DNA from: a virus
Virus record (IMG/VR): IMGVR_UViG_3300046506_000197
Span: 1-24,766 of that record
Length of the DNA stretch: 24,766 nt
Reading direction: 5' to 3' (one strand)
The translations under genes and the position numbers were made by a program. Of the stretch, positions 7,648 through 14,268 are shown piece after piece. Position 1 is the stretch's first letter, and the number at the start of each line of letters is the position of its first letter. Under the pieces are notes generated by a model. It did no database searches and had not been told where the DNA came from. It worked only from the letters and a program-made list of their open reading frames with translations.

Positions 7648-7967
7648 GGGAACCACACCCGCAGCAGTGCCGGCACTGCCATTTGCAGCACGGCACCAAC
7701 CAGAGTCAGGATGGTCAACAACCGGCCCACCTTCGATCCGATATCGTTGACCGCCACGGTCAGCGTCTGCTGGCCGGCGTTGAGTTCCGACAGTTGGCCC
7801 GCCATGTGTTCAAACTGCTGTTCCAGCTTGGTGACGCGCGTCGGCACGGTTTCGTGGCGATCTTCGATCTCGCCCACGCGGTGCTCGATTACCGCCATTT
7901 TTCGCTCAAGGCGACCGAGGCGTGCGCCATCAGCTACGGGCTCGACGGGTTGTTGAGCTGTGGTCAT
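7644..7967 (-). CDS. Coiled-coil protein with C-terminal membrane anchor, putative holin
   Basis: A 107-residue protein starting at ATG 7967 (ATGA overlap with the TraR-like gene). Residues about 15-75 are charged heptad-like helix (LGRLERKMAVIEHRVGEIED and TRVTKLEQQFEHMAGQLSEL); residues 82-104 (RLLTILTLVGAVLQMAVPALLRVWF) form a single C-terminal membrane segment. That topology is like XhlA-type accessory lysis proteins and some class III holins. The gene directly precedes the SAR endolysin, the usual holin place, and no other membrane protein in the cassette could do that job. Function is inferred from topology and position; the homologous family is not identified. Confidence 0.7.
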   Translation of the reverse strand: MTTAQQPVEPVADGARLGRLERKMAVIEHRVGEIEDRHETVPTRVTKLEQQFEHMAGQLSELNAGQQTLTVAVNDIGSKVGRLLTILTLVGAVLQMAVPALLRVWFP

Positions 7968-8176
7968 CGGCGGTTACTCCGCTCTGAAAGTGATTCACAG
8001 GGTGTGCAGCGGAGAATCCCGCCCAGGGCTCTGCGGTTCTCGGGGATCGGTTTTTCACAGTCCAGGCAGTGGATGCGGCTCGGACCTGAAGGACGCGGCC
8101 GCGCACGCTGAGCCTTGATCGCGTGTTCACGCTCCAGCTGTTCCAGCGCCGAGGCCTGTTCGAACCAATCCCCCAT
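7964..8176 (-). CDS. TraR/DksA-like zinc-finger protein
   Basis: A 70-residue protein beginning MGDWFEQASALEQLEREHAI, whose C-terminal half carries CLDCEKPIPENRRALGGILRCTPCE, a C-x2-C/C-x2-C zinc finger (Cys38, Cys41, Cys57, Cys60) of the TraR/YbiI class. Phage TraR-like proteins bind in the RNA polymerase secondary channel as DksA does and shift promoter choice; E. coli TraR is 73 residues, like this one. The gene overlaps the tube gene (TGATG) and the holin-like gene (ATGA), so it is made late, with tail and lysis proteins. That late timing suggests a role in late transcription or host shutoff, but this is inference. Confidence 0.88.
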   Translation of the reverse strand: MGDWFEQASALEQLEREHAIKAQRARPRPSGPSRIHCLDCEKPIPENRRALGGILRCTPCESLSERSNRR

Positions 8177-8628
8177 CAGCGCAGCCCCTCGATCTCTTTG
8201 GCGTCGAGGTACGGCACGCCGTTGATGCGGACGAAATCCGGGCTGGTGACTTCATACGGCACCTTGTGTTTGCTCTTTTCGCCGCCCTTCGGATCGATCC
8301 CCAGCAAGCTGGAAATCTTCACCTTGCAGCCGAAGGCCTCGACACGCAGTTCCTCGTCTTCACCGGCCTTGGCGAAAAACACCACGTCAAACGGTTTCAG
8401 GGATCGGAAGCTGCCAGCGGATCGAGCAGCGTCGATCAGCAAGTTAAAGTTGGTGGTATCCAGTTCGAATTCGCCGGCAGCGGCGACATCGCCATCCACG
8501 AAGCCATCCGGCACGCCCCGGGTTTGCGCCACCGCCGAGTTGTCGGTGATATCCAGGGTGCAGTTCTCGACGTGCAGCGACAGGTCACCCAGGCTCACGT
8601 CGAAGTTCTTGCCGCCAATTTTTGCCAT
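8176..8628 (-). CDS. DUF2597-type tail tube protein
   Basis: A 150-residue protein starting at ATG 8628, with GGAG overlapping the end of the sheath gene (spacing about nine bases). It reads MAKIGGKNFDVSLGDLSLHVENCTLDITDNSAVAQTRG, then strand-rich sequence with EFELDTTNFNLL, matching the DUF2597 phage protein family that always follows a DUF2586 sheath in VHML-like myoviruses. It sits where P2 has FII, the tube gene, so a tail tube role is likely. High content of alternating hydrophobic residues fits a beta-barrel tube subunit. The family assignment is from recall. Confidence 0.82.
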   Translation of the reverse strand: MAKIGGKNFDVSLGDLSLHVENCTLDITDNSAVAQTRGVPDGFVDGDVAAAGEFELDTTNFNLLIDAARSAGSFRSLKPFDVVFFAKAGEDEELRVEAFGCKVKISSLLGIDPKGGEKSKHKVPYEVTSPDFVRINGVPYLDAKEIEGLR

Positions 8629-8634
8629 TGGGCG

Positions 8635-9750
8635 TTACTCCGATTTGTCGTTGGAAAGATCCAGGGCGATGTTCGCCGTGAGGTCTTTCGGGCAGTTGAG
8701 GGGTTTGAGCTTGATGTAGGCCACGATCTTGGTTTTGCTGAGCCAGCTCAGCACCAGGTCACCGTCTTTCGGCGACTCGATGTCGCCGGGGAACACCTCA
8801 CCGTTAAAGGTGGTGGACTTGGCCATGGCACGCAGGGGCGCCATCAGTTGGTTGGTGTTGACCGCCATGCTGTTGGGCGTGTTGTTCAAGCGGCGATCTG
8901 CCACACGACGGATCAACAGCACACGGACCTGGCGCGCCGCCTTGTCGGTGATGCGCAGGTATTCAACGACCTGGAAGTCACTGCCCGGGGCGTCCAACAT
9001 GTTGCCGTCGCCCCAGTACACACCCGGGTAATCGGGGTAGGTCTGCGACACGGAGAATCGCGCCCGGTCCAACTCGGCACGTACAGAGGACGGCAGCGGA
9101 ATCTTGTCGGCATCAACGGGCACAGGACCAAGGCCGAGCACTGCACCGGTGGCCGTGCGCATCGGACTGTCAGCAATGCTCACGGACGCATTCGCCAGGC
9201 GACCGGCCAACACGCCGAGGTCATTGCCGTGCAGTTGCGGAACAGGGAGGACACGTGGCGCAGCCAGACCAGCCACCAACGCCCTTTGCTCGCTCACGTA
9301 CTGCGCCCAGGTCTGTTGCACGGTGATGCCGGCAACGGCCGCCATGATGAAAACGCGGCGTCCGTAGGTGTTGTTCAACGCAATGGCGGCGTCATGCATC
9401 GTCGAAAGCTCGGCGGCGGTTGCCACCGGCTTGGTAATCACCACCGCCTCGACCGAATACCCTGAATGCTGGGCTTTTTCCAACGTGTCGGACCAGTTGC
9501 CATCGGCGCCGATCGGAGCCGCCACACAAGCCCAGCGCTGGCCACCGTTGAGACGAGCAGCGGTGATTTGGGTTTTCAGATCGCTGGCCCCCGTGCCCAG
9601 GGCTGCGTCTAGGTCGCTGTCGGTGTTCAGCGGGATGAACTGGCCGACGTTCTTGGTCGCCTGTCCGATGAAAAAGAAATAACGCTCAATCTCTGTCACG
9701 GCACCTTGGCCTAGATTGAGATTGTCGACGGTGACTTGACCGAGTGCCAT
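8635..9750 (-). CDS. DUF2586-type contractile tail sheath protein
   Basis: A 371-residue protein, MALGQVTVDNLNLGQGAVTEIERYFFFIGQATKNVGQF, matching DUF2586-family phage tail proteins. It has the alternating beta-alpha pattern of sheath proteins and sits at the P2 FI position (sheath before tube, after tail completion S). The start at ATG 9750 follows CGAGG, five to nine bases upstream, right after the stop of S. The 371 residues compare with about 396 for P2 FI. The sequence has no obvious P2 FI blocks, so this is an unrelated or very divergent sheath in a P2-like order. It would contract to drive the tube through the envelope. Confidence 0.82.
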   Translation of the reverse strand: MALGQVTVDNLNLGQGAVTEIERYFFFIGQATKNVGQFIPLNTDSDLDAALGTGASDLKTQITAARLNGGQRWACVAAPIGADGNWSDTLEKAQHSGYSVEAVVITKPVATAAELSTMHDAAIALNNTYGRRVFIMAAVAGITVQQTWAQYVSEQRALVAGLAAPRVLPVPQLHGNDLGVLAGRLANASVSIADSPMRTATGAVLGLGPVPVDADKIPLPSSVRAELDRARFSVSQTYPDYPGVYWGDGNMLDAPGSDFQVVEYLRITDKAARQVRVLLIRRVADRRLNNTPNSMAVNTNQLMAPLRAMAKSTTFNGEVFPGDIESPKDGDLVLSWLSKTKIVAYIKLKPLNCPKDLTANIALDLSNDKSE

Positions 9751-9761
9751 GCAGTGCCTCG

Positions 9762-10442
9762 TTAGCGGGGTGAAGTTAGGATTTGCTGAAAGACCTGGTT
9801 AACCAGTTCGCGGGTTTCGTTGCCGCTCCCTACGCCGAGGAACTGGCGTTTTGGCAGGGTGATGTCCCAGCTTTGTGCGCCTGATGTCTCGGTTTTCTCA
9901 TCGTTCAAAATGCGGATCAGCAGACCGGCCTTGGCGTAGTTCACGTGTTCTTGAATCCACGCGACTGACGGCCTGGTCAGCGTTTTTTTGCCTTTCTGCC
10001 GGGTGCGGAATCCCAGACGGCGCAAGCGCTTGGCCTGCTTGTCAGTGCATGCGATACCCGGCGGCACTCGGTTCCAGCGCTTCATCTGCGCAGCGGTGCG
10101 CCGTTCGGTGACGCCGTTGTGTTGTTGCGTGGCGACCCAACGCGTGAGGGCGTTTTTCCAGCCCAGCTCCGCTTCGTCCGCACTGACCCGCGTGACTTGC
10201 AGCAGCTTGGTCAGGCCGGCTTCCATCTTCTTTTTGCCCTTGGCGGGCCCCTTGCGATCGGCAAAGGGCGAACCGTCCAGATTCTTCTGTTCACGTACCC
10301 GCTGGCGGCCCATCGAGCGCACACGCTTGGTCACGTTGTTCAGCAGCCGCCGGCGCAGTTGGGGCCGCAACTCAAGCAACGCCAGTTGGGCGTCAACGCT
10401 GAGTAAGCCCCTGACATCGAGGTCGCACGGACTAGTGGTCAC
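9762..10442 (-). CDS. S: Tail completion protein S (phage virion morphogenesis)
   Basis: A 226-residue product if translated from GTG 10442 (VTTSPCDLDVRGLLSVDAQL), chosen because GAGGTG lies nine bases upstream and the start overlaps the end of R by 11 bases. The open frame continues 55 codons further upstream inside R without a start that fits. Features of the GpS family (PF05069-like) are the Arg-rich helix LRPQLRRRLLNNVTKRVRSM, then RQRVREQKNLDGSPFADRKG (cf. Q-x-P-D-G-T-P-Y-A-x-R-K in P2 S) and a Lys-rich patch KGPAKGKKKM. GpS, with GpR, completes tails and joins them to heads. It is longer than P2 S (150 aa), chiefly in the middle and at the C-terminus. Confidence 0.87.
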   Translation of the reverse strand: MTTSPCDLDVRGLLSVDAQLALLELRPQLRRRLLNNVTKRVRSMGRQRVREQKNLDGSPFADRKGPAKGKKKMEAGLTKLLQVTRVSADEAELGWKNALTRWVATQQHNGVTERRTAAQMKRWNRVPPGIACTDKQAKRLRRLGFRTRQKGKKTLTRPSVAWIQEHVNYAKAGLLIRILNDEKTETSGAQSWDITLPKRQFLGVGSGNETRELVNQVFQQILTSPR

Positions 10443-10881
10443 CGCTGCCCACCTCGCCGCGTTCAGCAACCCACAGATCGAACGGCACAAAGGACCAGGT
10501 CTTGCCGTGGGCCTCGATCTCGCCGGCAGGGTCTTCGGCCAGGTATTGCGGCTCGACGAATTCCAGGGTGATGTCCACGTCGAACAGATCGTTGTCCAGC
10601 GGTTCAACGGCGAACAGCGGTGCCGGCAATTCGTGGCGGTCGCGGTGGGTGTCGTGGTTTTCGAGCCAGCTCCCGACCAGGGCCATCAGCCGCCCCGGAT
10701 GATCGGCGAAGCGCTCCAGCAAAATCGCGGCGCGATAGCGCATGTCGGCCATGTGCATGCCGTCCACGTCGGGCTTCCAGATGAGTTCGAGCGTGACCTG
10801 TTCGGTCCAGCTATCGAGCTGCTCGGCGGGCACCAGTTGGCGTTCCAACAGGTAGCGAGTCAGTGTCTGGAGTTTGATCAC
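10432..10881 (-). CDS. R: Tail completion protein R
   Basis: A 149-residue protein beginning MIKLQTLTRYLLERQLVPAEQLDSWTEQ, close to the GpR family of P2-like tail completion proteins (P2 R is 155 residues). The middle (MADMRYRAAILLERFADHPGRLMALVGSWLENHDTHRD) and the ending with VEPLDNDLFDVDITLEFVEPQYL are typical. The ATG at 10881 overlaps the stop of L (ATGA), and the stop overlaps the GTG of S, so L, R and S are coupled. In P2 the X, Y, K and lys genes separate L from R; here L and R are adjacent. Confidence 0.93.
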   Translation of the reverse strand: MIKLQTLTRYLLERQLVPAEQLDSWTEQVTLELIWKPDVDGMHMADMRYRAAILLERFADHPGRLMALVGSWLENHDTHRDRHELPAPLFAVEPLDNDLFDVDITLEFVEPQYLAEDPAGEIEAHGKTWSFVPFDLWVAERGEVGSGDH

Positions 10882-11339
10882 AGCAGCGCCGCCGTAATGC
10901 GGCCACGGCCCTGCAACGACCGAACCGCCTGCTGGCTGAATTCCAGGAACGTTTCGCCGCGTTCGGGCGCTTCCTTGCCGGTGTTTTCTGCGCTGTCACG
11001 ACGCGTCACGGTGGCGAACTGGGTCAGCAAGCTGGCTTTGGCGCGGCAATACACGGCGCGCTTGTACGTCGCTGCGTGAAATGTGCGCTCCGGCAGCACC
11101 ATAGAGTCAGCAGATTCCACGCTGGTGATGCCCACGTTCTGCCATTGGCCTTTGCGCTTGGCCAGGTCGCGATTGACCTCGATCATCGCGGTGTTCAAGT
11201 CAGTGACCAGCATGTCCACCAGGTACTCCGCCGGCAGGCGGTAACCCTTCTGAAACTCGGCCACGGAGAGGTTCGGCCAAAAGCCGTCGTTCTCAATCGC
11301 CTGTTCCACAAAAGTGGTTGGTTTCCCGGAAAAGCTCAT
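10878..11339 (-). CDS. L: Head completion / stabilisation protein L
   Basis: A 153-residue P2 GpL-family protein: MSFSGKPTTFVEQAIENDGFWPNLSVAEFQKGYRLP, with the conserved pattern F-S-G, I-x-N-D-G-F-W-P and E-F-Q. It plugs or stabilises the DNA-filled capsid at the connector. The ATG at 11339 follows GAG by a few bases. A 98-base gap with an 8-G tract separates it from M, the only gap over 50 bases on the minus strand of this late operon. The stop overlaps gene R. Size and order match P2 (L 169 aa). Confidence 0.93.
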   Translation of the reverse strand: MSFSGKPTTFVEQAIENDGFWPNLSVAEFQKGYRLPAEYLVDMLVTDLNTAMIEVNRDLAKRKGQWQNVGITSVESADSMVLPERTFHAATYKRAVYCRAKASLLTQFATVTRRDSAENTGKEAPERGETFLEFSQQAVRSLQGRGRITAALL

Positions 11340-11437
11340 TGCTGGCCGCTCAAATAGGGCGGGGAGACTGTTTTTCGTGGGTCAGGCCATAAATGGTCAA
11401 CACACGTCCACAGTTCCCCGCTGGGGGGGGTAGTCGG

Positions 11438-12163
11438 TTATTGGGCGCCGCTGGTGGCGACTGCTTGTTTGGCCAGCGCCTTGCGGCACTTCTCGATGCG
11501 GGTGTCGTTGCCAGCCTTCGGATACAACTCGGTGGAGCGTTCAAGGTGCTTGAGCGCGGTTTCCCACTGCTCGGCCTCCATGGCGCGCATGCCGACCAAC
11601 TTGTGGTACTTGCTGGGGATCTGCTCCGTCAGATTCCATTCACCGTCCACACGGGGCAGCAAATCAGACACGTACGGCTCCGGGCTGCGCAGGGCGTTGT
11701 ACTCGGCATAGGCCCACTCGATCACGGCATCAGCCACGAAGGTCTGGATGTCGCGGCGCTTGAAGCGCTCCGGCATTTGCTGGCCCTGCCCGATCGCGAA
11801 GTCGGCCAGCTCCAGCCCGTCTTCGAATTGGGCGGTGTCAAACAGCCAGACCATCACCTGCACCAGGACACGGTTTGGGAAGTTCAAGCCAGACTCGATG
11901 TAGCGCTGGATGTAATCCTGGTACTTGGGCAGCAGCTCGTCGCGCTTGAGCAACTGGCGACCGGCCAGCGCTCCTTTCATGGCACTCAGGCGCTCCAGAT
12001 CCTGATCCAGAGCTGCTTCCTGCAGCAGCAGGTGTTTGCGCGCATTGGCCGGACTGCTCAGCGCATCACCTGGGGTGTAGGCCACCGGCGCCGCTGCAGC
12101 AACGGCTAAGGCAGCGCCCCCCGAGGCGAGAATGCGGCGCTTGTGCGCAAGGGCCAGGCTCAC
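11438..12163 (-). CDS. M: Terminase small subunit (GpM)
   Basis: A 241-residue small terminase subunit like P2 GpM (247 aa), which recognises cos and loads the large subunit for packaging. The start is GTG 12163, overlapping the stop of N as GTGA. Characteristic parts: MSLALAHKRRILASGGAAL (variant of the P2 GpM start), ARKHLLLQEAALDQDLERLSAM, LPKYQDYIQRYIESG, VMVWLFDTAQFEDGLELADFAI, and the C-terminal helical repeat QWETALKHLERSTELYPKAGNDTRIEKCRKAL. The P2-type subunit implies that DNA is cut at a cos site and that the virion carries cohesive ends. Confidence 0.95.
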   Translation of the reverse strand: MSLALAHKRRILASGGAALAVAAAAPVAYTPGDALSSPANARKHLLLQEAALDQDLERLSAMKGALAGRQLLKRDELLPKYQDYIQRYIESGLNFPNRVLVQVMVWLFDTAQFEDGLELADFAIGQGQQMPERFKRRDIQTFVADAVIEWAYAEYNALRSPEPYVSDLLPRVDGEWNLTEQIPSKYHKLVGMRAMEAEQWETALKHLERSTELYPKAGNDTRIEKCRKALAKQAVATSGAQ

Positions 12164-13179
12164 TTCTCCAGCTCCACGTTCTCGGTCATCGCGAACTTCT
12201 CCAGCTGCTCGATCACGTAGCCCTCGTTACGGCTGTTGTAATCCTCGACGCGGGAGCGTTTCGGGTTGTCCACGGTCTGCTTGCGCCAGCTCGAATCCTG
12301 GAAGTAGATCGACAGGTTGTCCCAACTGGTGACCACCACGCCGTTGACCGGAAAAAACGGCACGCTGAAACTCGGCAGACCGCCATAGGTGGCAATCACC
12401 TGGGCGTCTTCAATGCGCTCTTTTTCGGTGGGCACGTCACCTTGCTTGGCGTACAGCTTCGCCTTGTCGGCGGCCAGCAGGTCGGTGCCGATGATGGCGA
12501 TCAGGTCGCCGGCATCACGCACCCGCTCGTCCACCATCTGTTTGGTGTCATGCACCAGGGCGTCCAGATTGGCGTAGTCGCCGCCCTCGCCCATAAGCAC
12601 CTTGCCGGCGGTCTTGCCTTCTTTCAGGACCTGGGCCGGAATCTGCTCACGCGCCTGCTGCAGCCAACCCTTGTTCACGTCCTGCAGCATTGGGTAAGCG
12701 GCAATATCGGTCTGCACAGCCGCGTGCGTGCCGTGGAAACCGACCATGATGCGGTCCAGGGCAATCTGTTTTTGCACGGCAGCGGAATAGCGCTGGTGAA
12801 AATCCGGGAACTTGGCCCAGGCGTCGATTTTCGCGTACGGCAGGCCGACGTCGGATTCGGTCGAGGATAGTTCGTAGTGGGTGTCATCGAGCGCCGAGGC
12901 GTCTTTCGCTTCGCGGTCGGTGGTCTTGGTGTTGGTGCGGCCGGTGACTGGGCCGGAAACGCCAATGAAGACCTTCTGACCTTTGATCTCGGTCACCGGA
13001 ATGACGTTGATGCGCTGCAGGAAATCCGACTTCGCGGTAATCGCGTCGTTCAGCTCCTGGGCAACAGTCGGCTCAACGCTGAACTGCTTGCTGGACAGCT
13101 CGACGCCATAGGTTTCGGCGATGGCGAGCTGCAGCTGCGCGTACATTTTTGCGCCGTAAGCGCTCAGAGACTGGGCCAT
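12160..13179 (-). CDS. N: Major capsid protein N
   Basis: A 339-residue HK97-fold capsid protein of the P2 GpN family (P2: 357 aa). It starts at ATG 13179, one base after the O stop, with GGGTG upstream. Recognisable segments: the N-terminal LQLAIAETYGVELSSKQFSVEPTVAQELNDAI, the FLQRINVIPVTEIKGQKVFIG block, and the C-terminal NGVVVTSWDNLSIYFQDSSWRKQTVDNPKRSRVEDYNSRNE block, strongly like GpN. The GpN family is trimmed at the N-terminus by the O protease. Order O-N-M-L is canonical for P2. Confidence 0.96.
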   Translation of the reverse strand: MAQSLSAYGAKMYAQLQLAIAETYGVELSSKQFSVEPTVAQELNDAITAKSDFLQRINVIPVTEIKGQKVFIGVSGPVTGRTNTKTTDREAKDASALDDTHYELSSTESDVGLPYAKIDAWAKFPDFHQRYSAAVQKQIALDRIMVGFHGTHAAVQTDIAAYPMLQDVNKGWLQQAREQIPAQVLKEGKTAGKVLMGEGGDYANLDALVHDTKQMVDERVRDAGDLIAIIGTDLLAADKAKLYAKQGDVPTEKERIEDAQVIATYGGLPSFSVPFFPVNGVVVTSWDNLSIYFQDSSWRKQTVDNPKRSRVEDYNSRNEGYVIEQLEKFAMTENVELEK

Positions 13180-13180
13180 G

Positions 13181-14107
13181 TCAGAGCACCCGCGCTTTGG
13201 TTTTATCGGTTGCGCCGGTGGTGCGCGGCAACGGACGACCGGTGGTGGTGTTTTGCAGCGTGCTGAACTGTTTGGAAAGGTTCGATAGGGCTGCCAGCAC
13301 GGCTTTGTTCGTTGCGCCGCCGTTGCGACTGAATTCGCGCTCTTCTTCGGCCGTGGTGACGATCGCGTCCACTGCTGCGCTCACATCATCAATCGGGGCT
13401 TGTTCGGGTTCGGGTGCTTCTGCGGCAGCAGGCTCAATCACAGCCTGGATGCCGGCAGCGACGACCAGTAGTTGCGCCAGCAGGGCTTTCAAAGCCGTTG
13501 CGGTAGCTTCATCCATTGGGGGTTTGCTCTCGGTAGGGGTTTGCGGGGGGGTATCGGTGGGGCTGTCTTCCGCGCCGAAGCGCTTGAAGAAACCAGTGAG
13601 CAATGCGGTCAGCTTGCCCAGCTCGCCTTTGGGCTCGGTTTCGCTAAAGGTGCCCAGCTCAACAGAAGACGCGAAGTACGAGTTCCGGCTGGTACGGCTG
13701 GAAAAGTAGAGTTCCTGAGTGCCGGTGCTGGCGGGCTCGTCAGTGACCGCGATACCGGTCATGTAGGCTTTGCCACGGCCACGGAAATTCGGGCGAATCT
13801 CAATGCTGGTGAAGACCTTTTCCCCGGCGTCGTTCAGGCGCAGCAACTTATCGTTGGGCTTCAACTGCGCTTCAAGGGCGACTTGGCCAGGTTCCAGATC
13901 CTCGGCGTCCTCGATCAGACGGACAGCGAAAACCGTCCCGTGAGATCCGAACCAGCGGTCGTGTTCACACCAGATAACGGCGGTGTACAACGTCGGGTTG
14001 TAGGTTTCCGCGATGTCGCGCAGTTCCTGGGGCAGGATCTCGCGGCCATCAACGGTCGGACCGCTGCTGGCAACACGTTTCCAGTAGGAGACAAGAGAAC
14101 GGGGCAT
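13181..14107 (-). CDS. O: Capsid scaffolding protein and prohead protease (GpO)
   Basis: A 308-residue GpO-type protein, first gene of the late operon. I start it at ATG 14107 (MPRSLVSYWKRVASSGPTVDG); the frame is open back to 14167 but there is no P2-like sequence there. The serine protease residues of P2 GpO (Asp19, His48, Ser107) align with D20 (TVDG), H49 (CEHD) and S101 (VFTSIEI) here, and GIAVTDEPASTGTQELYF follows as in P2. The C-terminal half is long, acidic and Ala/Pro/Thr-rich (about 150-250), then a helix that should act as the scaffold. Processing by this protease matures capsid and connector. Ribosome site before the ATG is poor. Confidence 0.93.
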   Translation of the reverse strand: MPRSLVSYWKRVASSGPTVDGREILPQELRDIAETYNPTLYTAVIWCEHDRWFGSHGTVFAVRLIEDAEDLEPGQVALEAQLKPNDKLLRLNDAGEKVFTSIEIRPNFRGRGKAYMTGIAVTDEPASTGTQELYFSSRTSRNSYFASSVELGTFSETEPKGELGKLTALLTGFFKRFGAEDSPTDTPPQTPTESKPPMDEATATALKALLAQLLVVAAGIQAVIEPAAAEAPEPEQAPIDDVSAAVDAIVTTAEEEREFSRNGGATNKAVLAALSNLSKQFSTLQNTTTGRPLPRTTGATDKTKARVL

Positions 14108-14268
14108 GAAAGTAACTGCGCTCAATCGTTGAATGAGCCGCCACGATAGGGAGCCGTTTGCCCCCAAACAAACGCTTTACTACGGGCCCATTCGTAGAAC
14201 TTCCTTCCACGAATAACGCCGCATTTACCCCCGCGTTTCCCGAGTTTTCGCCGCATAGACTGCGGCCC
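14108..14268. promoter_or_regulatory. Divergent late promoter region between O and P, with a 20-bp dyad
   Basis: This 161-base gap separates the leftward late operon from the rightward P-Q-ogr operon, where P2 has PO and PP, controlled by Ogr. No P2 box (TGT-N12-ACA) is present. Instead ATTCGTAGAA (14190-14199) and TTCCACGAAT (14205-14214) form a near-perfect dyad (9 of 10 pairs, 5-base spacer). TATCGT on the minus strand (+ positions 14143-14148) and TAGACT on the plus strand (14256-14261) are equally distant (56-57 bases) from the dyad centre and might be -10 boxes. I take the dyad as candidate activator site; the promoters are weak matches. Confidence 0.55.

Noticed and set aside
8266-9465. 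399-aa plus-strand frame
   Set aside because: Antisense to the tube and sheath genes, His/Arg/Val-rich composition of a shadow, no ribosome site or family match.
9988-11079. 363-aa plus-strand frame
   Set aside because: Antisense to S, R and L, which are all recognisable; sequence is a Ser/Arg-rich shadow.
13149-14149. Plus-strand frames opposite the scaffold gene
   Set aside because: Opposite to O with its protease residues; shadow composition.
14108-14268. P2-type Ogr box TGT-N12-ACA between O and P
   Set aside because: No TGT occurs on the plus strand in this gap, so the P2 consensus is absent; a different dyad is proposed instead.
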